In this document: positions 42,561 to 53,598 of the stretch, piece after piece
How the letters are laid out: the number at the start of each line of letters is the position of its first letter
Numbering within the stretch: position 1 is the first letter of the stretch
Source: Haliclona indistincta
Taxonomy: Eukaryota; Porifera; Demospongiae; Haplosclerida; Chalinidae
Assembly: GCA_964017065.1 (NCBI GenBank)
Contig: OZ024789.1
Coordinates: 8,188,191 to 8,252,190, forward strand
Direction: 5' to 3'
Length of the DNA: 64,000 bases
Position numbers and translations under genes: made by a program
The notes under the pieces: model-generated
What the model saw: only the letters and a program-made list of their open reading frames with translations
Database searches by the model: none
What the model was told of the DNA's origin: nothing

Positions 42561-42829
42561 TTAGCTGTATGATATACAGCATAATGATGGACTCCTCAAG
42601 GCACTCATATAGAAGTACATCTGGATGCATACATGCTTTCTTGATCAAAAACATTTAAAAAAAATTTTGTACTTACTATACTATGACATTAATTTTTTGC
42701 ACTTATTGGCACACGAGCTGTTGTAATTGGCACGTGGATCTCTAGAGAAAAATTGAATCACTGTCATGGCATTCTGCTAACAAACCACACTATAGTATAC
42801 TATACTATTCTATACTATACTAAGTAACT

Positions 42830-43592
42830 ATACAATCATCTTCATTGCTGAGTTATTCCGCTCATGAGAGAGACTGGAAAGTGAGAGAAAGCTTGAAGAA
42901 TTGAACCCAAGCTCAAAGACTAAGTGTAAAAGTGATGTTCATTTCCATCGTAACTCTGTAAATTTACTGTGCGAGGTACTGTTAGGTTTGTATCAAAATG
43001 ATCAAAGTTGACAGGAAAAGGTTGGTTCCCTTATAGTCATTAAAGCTTTATCGCGTAAACAAAGATGTTGTCAATTTTTCTAGTCTTCGCTGTATCTAAT
43101 GTAAGATTACTGTTAGTTAGTCAGTTGTGCTTAAGTCATTTTTTTGAGAGAAAACCGTCATTGAAATCATGGATTATAATTATGGTACAATAGAAGATAA
43201 CATTTTCTTGAGGAAACTTACAGTCTTGAAAAAAGGGATATAACTAAGTCGCCGTGTTCTCACAAAATTTTAACTCGCTACATGTATGTGAAAGTCATAA
43301 TGAAAGCACCTTAAACTTTGTAGTGAGCTGAGTTGGAGCTGGACTGTCTGTATGAGTTCAGATTGAAAAGCTCTGTTTGTGTTCCCATTTGGACCAGGAT
43401 CAGACCATTCAAACGCATGTGGTCTATTATTTTTATAATCTTCCACTCTTGACTAGACTCTTGACTTGCTTTCCCAGTTTGTGTCTCAACTGCTATTATG
43501 TCATTATAAGCTGGTTATTGCATAAACAAGCTAAACGCATGCAAGCATCTTCATCGGTTGGTTTGATGTTTAATAGTTGAAAAGTATTGGTA
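42830..43592 (-). pseudogene. Receptor 3'-flank unit with coding relic, split by two transposons
   Basis: Another copy of the unit seen at 34391-37085, including AAGCTTGAAGAATTGAACCC and a decayed receptor C-terminus near 43195-43225. It continues at 44533-44580 and 45515-45796; elements X and Y account for the gaps. Confidence 0.6.
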
Positions 43593-44532
43593 AGGTAAAG
43601 TGGCCAAATTTCGGTCACCGCCTATTTCCGGTCACTTTGCGGAAAACCCATCGCCCTGGAAAGAAGGGGTTTTCACTCCACCAGCCAATATGCTGCCTTC
43701 GTAGCGCCAACATCTCACTACCACAACAGCCAGATTTAGGCTAACCGACTACCTTCCTGTTGGTATAATCAGCGCCACTCTGAACCTTTGTATGCTTGAC
43801 GGAGCTGAAGTAAAGAAGTGAAACTTTGCCTTATGAATTTTAATTCTTAAAAGAAGGTGTAACTCGTTAGCAAACTAAGCTTAAACTAAAGACTGATCAT
43901 TAATGAAAATGCAGACGTAGTAGTATCCAGCTATCTTAAGCGATTTCGAGCTGGCAGATGTCTGTATCATGGTAGGTGGAGCTCATTTTAAGCTCTGCGT
44001 GGGCGGTGACATTGATAAACAGCTTTTACAAATTTCTCTGCCGCGAAAACAAATAAAATCTTGCAGACAGCTTTGAAAGCGGCAGGAGACGACCAAAGCT
44101 AATCGTAGCGCGGCACACATTTTTGGAAATCTCTACAGCACTTTGCATTTAGACCAACAATAGCTGTACCAAGAATCCGTGGCAGAAACATCTGCTAAAT
44201 GCAATCATTATACAAATGTACTGCTTACTGAGAATAATAGAATGTTATAGGATGCTGAACACATCTATTTCTAGCAAAAAAACAGCTCGTCGCTAGCATA
44301 GAAAGTCGCTTTTCAAAGTGACCGGAATTACCCTATTTAACCTCGATTTTCGCTATTTATGGTTACTAGTTTTTATCAATTCTTGCTGCCAAGAAGCATC
44401 GAATCTTCAACGCCAACTTTCTCCTGCTGAAAGAGTATACCCAGTAGTATCAGTGACTGCAATGCAAGAGCTCGCGGCTCGTTCGTCTTGGCGCTCGGTG
44501 CAAACAGTGACCGGAAATAGGCCACTCTACCT
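43593..44532. mobile_element. Element X, 940-bp TA-inserting MITE
   Basis: Ends AGGTAAAGTGGCC (left) and GGCCACTCTACCT (right) are inverted repeats with one difference. The inner motif CCTATTTCCGGTCACT is also inverted at the other end. TA flanks both sides (43591-43592, 44533-44534). The paralogous site at 49259-49280 lacks the element, giving an approximate empty site. There is no coding capacity. Confidence 0.75.
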
Positions 44533-44580
44533 TATTGTAAATAACACTCGTGATCATGGAAGAGGGAGTGAAGAGGAGTA

Positions 44581-45514
44581 AGGTAACCACGCCTAATTCC
44601 GGACGGTTCCTAATTCCGGACACTCTACATTTCATGCTGCATTTCTCAAGAACGCGTTGACGTAGTTTAGCCATTTTCACTACGCAGGTAGAGCTATCAT
44701 AGCAGCGTCATCTCACTGAGTTTTAAGTACTAAACTATTACCAGTGGTGCAGGAATACAGGTAGAACTAGCACTACTAAATAATTGATCGAAACCGCACC
44801 CAACGTGATTTGGTTTCGTCCACCAAGCTTAGCTACTGTTGCTTCGGCGAGTGATCTTGCACACTGACAGACTTCAATATCACTACATCTAACTTTTTAT
44901 GATAGCAATGAGCTGCAGTAAAGTAGTTGAGTCAACTACTGCCGTAAATTTTAGTCAAAATTCAACCACGTCGATTTCTATCTTATTTTGCACTGCAGTT
45001 CTGTTGAATACTCCAACTGTAGTTGATGTTACGGTGCTGAGTATGCAGCAGCAAGGTTGTTCAACCACTCACTGGTAATTCCTGTCATACAAACAGCAGT
45101 TACAGGCATTTTACACAAAAATTTCGTTCCCAGCCTGATTCGGTTGCTCAATAATCTAAAGTCAAGCCTGGATTAGTAGTCTTGGCAACTGCAGTGAGTT
45201 GAGTGAGTCTTTTCATCGCTTAACATCGAAAGTAACAGCTTTGGCAACTTGCACCATGCTTGCAGGGTTGCACAGACCAACCTTTAGAAGTGTCCGGAAT
45301 TAGGTAAAGCCCCCTAAAATTGAAGAGTTCCAAAAAGCGGAAAACAAACCTGCCGCTCGTTTACAAATCGAACAATTACTGCTAGAATTGTACAGTGTCG
45401 TCAAGAAGAAGGCCCAAGGATTCTACTAAAGTGTAACACTTGGAACTTTCGCCCGTAGAAATTACTGAAATTCCGATAATAGCACAACGTGTCCGGAATT
45501 AGGCGTGGATACCT
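44581..45514. mobile_element. Element Y, 934-bp TA-inserting MITE
   Basis: Inverted ends start AGGTAACCACGCCTAATTCC (left) and, inverted from the right, AGGTATCCACGCCTAATTCC, with one mismatch over 24 bp. The TA duplication lies at 44579-44580 and 45515-45516. The paralogous sequence GAGGAGTATGTCCTCAG near 36857-36873 is the empty site. The subterminal motif AATTCCGGAC repeats at the left end, and its inverse lies near 45295. Confidence 0.82.
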
Positions 45515-45635
45515 TATGTCTTCAGAAGCTACAATTCAAAGCCTATGTGTAAAAGTGAGATATTCATTTTCATCCCAATTCTGTAAATTTTATAAAGCTT
45601 TCTATTTTTGAGATCAAAGTTGACGGGAATCTTGA

Positions 45636-45641
45636 TTTATT
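45636..45641 (-). terminator. Polyadenylation signal of R3
   Basis: AATAAA on the minus strand, about 156 bp after the R3 stop, in the same context as R1 and R4. Confidence 0.5.
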
Positions 45642-45796
45642 AAAGCATTATTGTGTAAACAAAGATATTGACAGTTAGACAATTAAGTGTCTTCCCTAGC
45701 TAGTTCAATAGTTGAATCTAGGTATTATAGGTGCATGCATGTTTGTGTCACACTGTCTTTACTATATCTATTGTAGTTTTAGTTACAATAGTCATC

Positions 45797-48064
45797 TCAT
45801 AAGAAAACAGTTCGAGCAATAGACGTCACTATTTTCTCAAGAAATGCTTGCGCTTGAGGAAACTTTTTATCGAACATAGCAGAGAGTATTTTGGGAAAGA
45901 AGAGGATCAACTGACAAGTTGTGGCAAAGATGAGAAGCAGAGTCACCATTACTGCACTTGCTATTGATTCCTGCTCTCTCATTTGGAAGATGATGACAAT
46001 GGAAATGGCAAGACAACTAAGAATCTCTATCACTGCCAGCATTAAATATACTTGACCAGTACTGTTGAAGTTCTTGATTTTTACCTTACGGATACGAATA
46101 CCCATATAAAACACTAATACAAGAAGCACAGTAGTGTATACAGCTGCAACAATTAAGAAAGAATTATTGCTGGTTGGTTCAATTCTAGTGTGGATCTCAA
46201 TCAATGGAAGATTGCCTCTGAAGAAATTATAGTAGTAAGAAGAGAGAGTAGGTGGCTTCAGAGCAAGTAGAACAGCAAGACATATGTTAGGAATAATCGA
46301 TAGTGAGAGAACTGCTAGAAAGAGTGGAAGAGTATTCCACTGTTTACCGAGATCTTTGTTCCAGTATGTGACAATACGATAGACTCGCAATAGTTTGATG
46401 AATAGAGTGATGAGTATTAGACTGATCCCATTTATGATGAGTATGAAATTAACAATTGCCATTGCAGTAAATGTTTCAGGTGAGAGAACAAAGCTACCTA
46501 ATGTATTGAGTTGAATAGCAGCAGCACAAAACAGGTAGCATCCAGCAAACATGACCATGCTGAGGATCGGACTGGTGGCCTTGATAACCTTACGACGTCT
46601 GTAGCAGAGGTAAAGGATGAGTTGTATTGTAGTGAAGATGATGACACCACCAGTGAGAATGTACAGCACAATGGCCACAGGGAGAGGGATGAGAATGTAC
46701 TCATACACTCGAGGTACTGTGTCACTTGGAAGATCACTAGAGTTTATATCGAGATGAAAGTCCAGTGAATTAAAAGAATAGTATATTCCAATTCGTTTGT
46801 AATCAGCATTGGCCGATATCCAGTATACGAATATTGAATTTGATACACTGCGATACTGATTGAACTCAATCCAGCCACTAGCTCCTTGAAATCTAAGATT
46901 CTCCAAATTCTTTTCAATCACATCAGTAATCTTAGGCTGTCCAATAGTGTAGTTATCAATGGAGAGGTTTCTGTTCTTTAGTTCAGAGAGAGAATTGTTC
47001 AAAGCCAGTGCTATAGCCCATACTTGATCATAGTCATGTGTCTCCAATATGATCGACTCAAAATTTTTATTCTGTATCTGTTTCTTATACATGGTGAGGT
47101 ACTTCATACGGTATTCAAAAATACTTTTGTTTGAAACAAGGTAAGTGTTTTGATTTAAAATCGTTCTTTCGGAAAAAAGAAAAAGATGCCCGCGAGCACT
47201 TTTAAAGAATAATGTAACATCTGTGTATTCTAATTTAAGCCATTTTGGATTTGTTCTAACATGTATCCATGTGTAGTGTGGGTAGACCAGTCCATGACGA
47301 TAAGTGTATGATAGTAAAGCTTTTGATCGTCGTAAATCAAGGAGCTTAATAAGTACTCCTGTTTCTGTAGACTTGATGTTCGAAATCACTGTATCTAGAT
47401 AATATGCTTTAGTTCCTCTTATTCCCAAACTGAATGCTACTGACTTGTTGCCTGATTGCTTAATTCTCTGTTCTATATCTTTAGCAAGCTCTGAGTACAA
47501 TGATGAGTCCACACTGTAGACTATACCTACTCTTGTCCAGTTGAACTGATCCATTGTGGCTAGTACTGTGTCAGAGTAGACAGTGGCTGCTCCTCTAAAC
47601 CGCCACAAGTGTGGAAAATGTTTAAACTGTGTTTCAAATATCGGAGATGAAGCTCTAGACATTTGTATGAGGTCAAACCCTCGATGACCAGCCACAGGAG
47701 ACAATATTGCAGTGTGCGATGAACAGACTAGTCCCATGACTGCAACAACAGGACGGCATGGTGGACTCACTGTGTGTTTGACCAGCTTATTCAGACCAAT
47801 ACCTGCTTCAGATGATGAGCAAACTTCAATAGTATCTCTGATCAGCTCAATATGATAGCCAGGAAGGATGTCATTGCGATTGTTGATCTCCTCTTGTGCT
47901 ATAGTGGCTGCTAAAAAATTACGCTCAACAGGCTCCTGCCCATACATAGGCATCAATACTAGCAGGTACAGTGGCTTAGTGTCTCCATTAGCCATATGGT
48001 TGGGACAATTAGTAGCAATTCCAACCTCTAGTACAAGGAGAAGCAGTAGTGCCATAGGTGACAT
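45797..48064 (-). CDS. GABA-B-like class C GPCR, R3 (755 aa, intronless, mosaic)
   Basis: Full-length receptor with the same domain plan. The first 40 or so residues (MSPMALLLLLVLEVGIATN, NHMANGDTK) and the upstream flank match R2, while the rest (MPMYGQEPVERNF onward, tail FPQAQAFLEKIVTSIARTV) matches R1 and R4. The switch therefore lies near residue 40-45. This is best explained by recombination or gene conversion between type A and type B copies. The frame is intact. The TATA-like box is altered (no TATAAAT at the usual 45-nt spacing). Confidence 0.88.
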   Translation of the reverse strand: MSPMALLLLLVLEVGIATNCPNHMANGDTKPLYLLVLMPMYGQEPVERNFLAATIAQEEINNRNDILPGYHIELIRDTIEVCSSSEAGIGLNKLVKHTVSPPCRPVVAVMGLVCSSHTAILSPVAGHRGFDLIQMSRASSPIFETQFKHFPHLWRFRGAATVYSDTVLATMDQFNWTRVGIVYSVDSSLYSELAKDIEQRIKQSGNKSVAFSLGIRGTKAYYLDTVISNIKSTETGVLIKLLDLRRSKALLSYTYRHGLVYPHYTWIHVRTNPKWLKLEYTDVTLFFKSARGHLFLFSERTILNQNTYLVSNKSIFEYRMKYLTMYKKQIQNKNFESIILETHDYDQVWAIALALNNSLSELKNRNLSIDNYTIGQPKITDVIEKNLENLRFQGASGWIEFNQYRSVSNSIFVYWISANADYKRIGIYYSFNSLDFHLDINSSDLPSDTVPRVYEYILIPLPVAIVLYILTGGVIIFTTIQLILYLCYRRRKVIKATSPILSMVMFAGCYLFCAAAIQLNTLGSFVLSPETFTAMAIVNFILIINGISLILITLFIKLLRVYRIVTYWNKDLGKQWNTLPLFLAVLSLSIIPNICLAVLLALKPPTLSSYYYNFFRGNLPLIEIHTRIEPTSNNSFLIVAAVYTTVLLVLVFYMGIRIRKVKIKNFNSTGQVYLMLAVIEILSCLAISIVIIFQMREQESIASAVMVTLLLIFATTCQLILFFPKILSAMFDKKFPQAQAFLEKIVTSIARTVFL

Positions 48065-49584
48065 TTTAACTCTGTTTCAAATAATGCTTTGGTATAATTT
48101 TTTATTAGAGTGGATTTATATAATCAATATACGCTGTAAATTTTAAATCACACCTTGCCAAGTGCAAATTGGACATAAAGAGTGTGTCCACATACATCAT
48201 CACAGCATCAAGGTTTTGCATTGGAGGTGTGGCTCATGTGTTCAGACAGCACGAGTAAGCTGAGTATAAGGGGCTTTAATATAGAGGTCTATATCAATGA
48301 TGGCACTTAAATACAGGTATAGTGTTAGCTGTATGATATACAGCATAATGATGGACTCCTCAAGGCACACATATAGAAGTACATCAGGATGCAGTGTGTA
48401 TACATGCTTTCTTATTCAAAAACATAAAAAAAACATTGCAATCAATGAACACAAGCTATGTTACTGAGCACAAGCTGCATTTTGTATGTATTCGCAAGAG
48501 TAGAATCATTATGATTTTCATACTCAAGTACATCGTATCAAGTTGAATGGAAGTGAGAGAAAGAGTGCAAGCTTGAAGAATTGAACCCAAGCTCAAAGAC
48601 TAAGTGTAAAAGTGATGTTCATTTCCATCGTAACTCTGTAAATTTACTATGCGAGGTACTGATAGGTTTGTATCAAAATGATCAAAGTTGACAGGAAGGT
48701 TGGTTCCCTTATAGTTATTAAAGCTTTATCGTGTAAACAAAGATGTTGTCAATTTTTATAGTCTTCACTGTCTTTAAAGTAAGATTACTCTCACTTAGTC
48801 AGCTGTGCTTAAATCAATTTTTAGAGAAAACTGTCGGTTTAATCATAACATTTCTCCAAGGAATCTTACCATCTAACATAGTGAGTATCTGGTAAGTCTT
48901 GAAAAAAGGGATATGACTAAGTCACCCTTACTGCACATGTTCTCACAAAATTTTAACTCACTTCATGTATGTGAAAGTCATAATGAAAGCACCTTAAATT
49001 TTGTAGTGAGCTGAGTTTGAGCTAGACTGTCTATGAGTTCAGACAGTGCAAGATTGTAAAGCTCCGTTTTTGAACCGGGATCAGACCATTCTAATGCACG
49101 CAGTCTATCATTTTTATAATCTTCCACTCTTGACTGGTTTTCCAGTTTGTGTCTAAACTGCTATTATATGTTATTATAAACTGGTTATTGCATAAACAAG
49201 CCATAAAGCATGCAAGCATCTTCATCGGTTGGTTTGATGTTCAATAGTTAAAGCTGAAAAGTATTGCTGTTGTAAAATAACACTCGTGATCATGGAAGAG
49301 TGAGTGAAGAGGAGCATGTCTCCAGAAGCTACAATTCAAAGCCAAGTGATAAATTATGTACATTTTATCCCTATTCTGTAAATTTTATAAAGCTTTTTTA
49401 TTTATGAGATCAAAGTTGACATGAAGCTTGATTTATTAAAGCATTATTGTATAAACAAAGATATTAACAGCTAGAAAAATGTCTTCCATAGTTCAATAGT
49501 TGAATCTAGGTATCATAAGTGCATGCATGTTTGTGTCACACTGCCTTTACTATATCTATTGTAGTTTTAGTAACATTAGTCATC
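48065..49584. other. R3-R4 intergenic region
   Basis: 48140-48330 is flank type B of R3. 48545-49584 is a complete uninterrupted copy of the receptor 3'-flank unit, with a decayed receptor C-terminus near 48850-48890. Because it lacks elements X and Y, it serves as the empty-site reference for the 42830-45796 copy. Confidence 0.65.
49432..49437 (-). terminator. Polyadenylation signal of R4
   Basis: AATAAA on the minus strand, about 148 bp after the R4 stop. Confidence 0.5.
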
Positions 49585-51861
49585 TCATAAGAAAACAGTT
49601 CGAGCAATAGACGTCAGTATTTTCTCAAGGAATGCTTGTGCTTGAGGAAACTTTTTATCAAACATAGCAGAGAGTATTTTGGGAAAGAAGAGGATCAACT
49701 GACAAGTTGTGGCAAAGATGAGAAGCAGAGTCACCATTACTGCACTTGCTATTGATTCCTGCTCTCTCATTTGGAAGATGATGACAATGGAAATGGCAAG
49801 ACAACTAAGAATCTCTATCACTGCCAGCATTAAATATACTTGACCAGTACTGTTGAAGTTCTTGATTTTTACCTTACGGATACGAATACCCATATAAAAC
49901 ACTAATACAAGAAGCACAGTAGTGTATATAACTGCAACAATTAAGAAACAATGATTGCTGGTTGGTTCAATTCTAGTGTGGATCTCAATCAATGGAAGAT
50001 TGCCTCTGAAGAAATTATAGTAGTAAGAAGAGAGAGTAGGTGGCTTCAGAGCAAGTAGAACGGCAAGACATATGTTAGGAATAATCGATAGTGAGAGAAC
50101 TGCTAGAAAGAGTGGAAGAGTATTCCACTGTTTACCAAGATCTTTGTTCCAGTATGTGACAATACGATAGACTTGCAATAGTTTGATGAATAGAGTGATG
50201 AGTATTAGACTGATCCCGTTTATGATGAGTATGAAATTAACAATTGCCATTGCAGTAAATGTTTCAGGTGAGAGAACAAAGCTACCTAATGTATTGAGTT
50301 GAATAGCAGCAGCACAAAACAGGTAGCATCCAGCAAACATGACCATGCTGAGGATCGGACTGGTGGCCTTGACAACCTTACGACGTCTGTAGCAGAGGTA
50401 AAGGATGAGTTGTATTGTAGTGAAGATGATGACACCACCAGTGAGAATGTACAGCACAATGGCCACAGGGAGAGGGATGAGAATGTACTCATACACTCGA
50501 GGTACTGTGTCACTTGGAAGATCACTAGAGTTTATATTGAGATGAAAGTCCAGTGAATTAAAAGAATAGTATATTCCAATTCGTTGGTAATCAGCATTGG
50601 CCGATATCCAGTATACGAATATTGAATTTGATACACTGCGATACTGATTGAACTCAATCCAGCCACTAGCTCCTTGAAATCTAATATTCTTCAAATTCTT
50701 TTCAATCACATCAGTGATCTTAGGCTGTCCAATGGTGTAGTTATCAATGGAGAGGTTTCTGTTCTTAATTTCTGAGAGAGAATTGTTCAAAGCCAGTGCT
50801 ATAGCCCATACTTGATCATAGTCATGTGTCTCCAATATGATTGACTCGAAACTTTTATTCTGTATCTGTTTCTTATACATGGTGAGGTACTTCATACGGT
50901 ATTCAAAAATACTTTTGTTTGAAACAAGGTAAGTGTTTTGATTTAAAATCGTTCTTTCGGAAAAAAGAAAAAGGTGCCCGCGAGCACTTTTAAAGAATAA
51001 TGTAACATCTGTGTATTCCAATTTAAGCCATTTTGGATTAGTTCCAACATGTATCCATGTGTAGTGTGGGTAGATCAGTCCATGACGATAAGTGTATGAT
51101 AGTAAAGCTTTTGATCGTCGTAAATCAAGGAGCTTAATAAGTACTCCTGTTTCTGTAGACTTGATGTTTGAAATCACTGTATCTAGATAATACGCTTTAG
51201 TTCCTCTTATTCCCAAGCTGAATGCTACCGATTTGTTGCCTGATTGTTTGATTCTCTGTTCTATATCTTTAGCAAGCTCTGAGTACAATGATGAGCCTAC
51301 ACTGTAGACTATACCTACTCTTGTCCAGTTGAACTGATCCATTATGGCTAGTACTGTGTCAGAGTAGACAGTGGCTGCTCCTCTAAACCGCCACAAGTGT
51401 GGAAAATGTTTAAACTGTGTTTCAAATATCGGAGATGAAGCTCTAGACAGTTGTATGAGGTCAAACCCTCGATGACCAGCCACAGGAGACAATATTGCAG
51501 TGTGCGATGAACAGACTAGTCCCATGACTGCAACAACAGGACGGCATGGTGGTCTCACTGTGTGTTTGACCAGCTTATTCAGACCAATACCTGCTTCAGA
51601 TGATGAGCAAACTTCAATAGTATCTCTGATCAGCTCAATATGATAGCCAGGAAGGATGTCATTGCGATTGTTGATCTCCTCTTGAGCAATAGTGGCTGCT
51701 AAAAAATTACGCTCAACAGGCTCCTGCCCATACATAGGCATCAATACTAGCAAGTACAGTGGTTTAGTGTCTCCATTAGTAGTAGAGTTGGGACAACTGG
51801 TGGGAGCTCCAAGCTGAACATTAGCTGCAAGAAAGATGAGCAATAGTAGAAGTAGTGACAT
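49585..51861 (-). CDS. GABA-B-like class C GPCR, R4 (758 aa, intronless)
   Basis: Near twin of R1 in signal peptide (MSLLLLLLIFLAANV), 5' flank and length, but in the flytrap domain closer to R3 (FSERTILNQNTYLVSNKS, ETHDYDQVWAIALALN). It has seven TM segments and a short tail ending SIARTVFL. The TATA-like box at 51900-51906 lies 45 nt before ATG 51861; the longer frame from 51891 is disfavoured for the same reason as in R1. No lesions. It is part of a segmental duplicate of the R1 block. Confidence 0.88.
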   Translation of the reverse strand: MSLLLLLLIFLAANVQLGAPTSCPNSTTNGDTKPLYLLVLMPMYGQEPVERNFLAATIAQEEINNRNDILPGYHIELIRDTIEVCSSSEAGIGLNKLVKHTVRPPCRPVVAVMGLVCSSHTAILSPVAGHRGFDLIQLSRASSPIFETQFKHFPHLWRFRGAATVYSDTVLAIMDQFNWTRVGIVYSVGSSLYSELAKDIEQRIKQSGNKSVAFSLGIRGTKAYYLDTVISNIKSTETGVLIKLLDLRRSKALLSYTYRHGLIYPHYTWIHVGTNPKWLKLEYTDVTLFFKSARGHLFLFSERTILNQNTYLVSNKSIFEYRMKYLTMYKKQIQNKSFESIILETHDYDQVWAIALALNNSLSEIKNRNLSIDNYTIGQPKITDVIEKNLKNIRFQGASGWIEFNQYRSVSNSIFVYWISANADYQRIGIYYSFNSLDFHLNINSSDLPSDTVPRVYEYILIPLPVAIVLYILTGGVIIFTTIQLILYLCYRRRKVVKATSPILSMVMFAGCYLFCAAAIQLNTLGSFVLSPETFTAMAIVNFILIINGISLILITLFIKLLQVYRIVTYWNKDLGKQWNTLPLFLAVLSLSIIPNICLAVLLALKPPTLSSYYYNFFRGNLPLIEIHTRIEPTSNHCFLIVAVIYTTVLLVLVFYMGIRIRKVKIKNFNSTGQVYLMLAVIEILSCLAISIVIIFQMREQESIASAVMVTLLLIFATTCQLILFFPKILSAMFDKKFPQAQAFLEKILTSIARTVFL

Positions 51862-51899
51862 CTTGATCCAAACATCACAAAATGATACCATGGCTCTTT

Positions 51900-51906
51900 A
51901 TTTATA
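51900..51906 (-). promoter_or_regulatory. TATA-like box of R4
   Basis: TATAAAT, 5' end 45 nt from ATG 51861, matching R1. Confidence 0.5.
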
Positions 51907-52544
51907 ATTTATTTTAATGACAAATTAATGCTACTTTGTGTAAATCGTCTCTTAAGAATTATTAGATGTATAAAGAATTTGCAAAGGTATATTCAATACC
52001 ACACTATGAACAAAATGAGATATCAATAGTGCGGTGCTGTATAGCTATAGAGTATCTATTTGGCTGCTTAAATCCTTAGTGGAAAATTTTGATCCAGATA
52101 TCACACAGAAATGTGCAAGTACCACAGTACTTTATGTTACTATTAGCAGCACAGTTACTATCAGTTGTATGAAGTCTGCGCTATAGTATTATCTTCATAA
52201 TAAGCTCAATTGGATGCTAGCCTTAAGCGTAGTCTAGGGGGCTGTGTCCCCCAGACACTCTGCATTGACGATTTAACAGTGATGTGCATCCCCTTCTAAA
52301 AAAATCCTGGGTACGAGCCTATATAGAATCCATGCCTTTAATATTCAGTGACATTGAAGTTCAAAGAGGACATGAAATTTTCGTTTCGTTGCTGTAAATT
52401 TTGCATGACAGTAAAGTTCAATTCACATCATAAAGGGTTAAACTTTGATTATTAATACTTGATTGTGTAAACACTACTCATGCTAGATCAACAATGTTTT
52501 GTCCTACATCGTAAATTTAACAGAAAACAACATGTATGATGGTT
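51907..52544. other. Intergenic flank type A (upstream of R4)
   Basis: A copy of 39450-40046 with small indels, leading directly into a receptor C-terminal fragment, just as the R1 flank leads into the R2 3' end. Confidence 0.7.
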
Positions 52545-52770
52545 TCAATTTTCAAACACCTTCTTGAAACAAGATGCTGCTTTGGTAAACTTTCCATCAA
52601 TCATAGCAATGATTATCTTTGGGAAGAAAAGAATCAACTGACAGACTGTGACAAAGATTAGGAATAGAGTCACCATTACTGCACTTGCTATTGATTCCTG
52701 CTCTCTCACTAGGAAGATGATCACAATAGAAATGGCGAGCCATATAACGATTTCCATGACAGCCAGTAAT
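52545..52770 (-). pseudogene. Receptor C-terminal fragment (TM6-TM7-tail)
   Basis: Encodes MEIVIWLAISIVIIFLVREQ through a tail ending KKVFEN. Homology to R2 stops at about 52780 in TM6, at AGTAATTAACAAGTATA, after which the sequence is unrelated. The first 690 or so residues are missing, so it cannot make a receptor. The break falls at the same TM6 codons where the HINE-like element interrupts R5. Confidence 0.8.
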
Positions 52771-53598
52771 TAACAAGTATAATTTTGTAGCAGGTATACT
52801 GTGATCAAGGTCATGGTGTTATCAGACATGCATCTATGGTCTTAAGCTCTGTGCCTATATTGCATGCTCTCGAGTTAAGTACTGCTTTGCCGGCTTCCAA
52901 TAACCTAAAGTCTCTAAAATTCTGCATGAGACTATAATATTTTGATATAGGCATGTGTGAGTTGGATCTAATCTAGAAGTTTTGTACGAGGGGGCAATGG
53001 GTATGTTGAATAATTTGGGACAAGCAATGTGGCATCGACTCAAAGAGGAGTAAAATATATTATGGTGGGATCAACGAGCGTCTCACTCTCACTGGCAAAA
53101 TGCCTACACCAAAATCAGTATAGAACTATTAAATTAGACTGCTTTGATAAATGAAAGATTAACTAATTATACTGTAGTTCATTGTCCAACTTAAATTTAG
53201 TGAAGTGTAAATTCTTATGCTTGTCATCACCTTCAACATTAAAAGTGATTTTGGTGCAGATCCATACAGTCTTGCATGGTCCTACAAATGGTTACATATG
53301 ATGAGCTGTTGACTATGTTGACTGTCGCTTTCACTGACCTTTTCACACACACAAAGTGAGCATAGCTACAGCAGTTTTAGAATTACCATATAGCTGTATC
53401 ACTATTGCAATCATGCAACAATCATTATTTATGCACAATCAAGCACATTTATACACACTTATTATCAAAGAATACATCTGTTACCATCTTCATGAATAGA
53501 AAATGCACAAATATTGAAGCTAATACAGAATTATTCAAACTTAAACGAATTACAATGATTATCTCTATGGAAGAGCCTGTAAACTATTTCATGCATGA
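52771..53598. other. Unassigned intergenic sequence
   Basis: AT-rich, no recognisable coding, RNA or repeat features. Confidence 0.5.
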
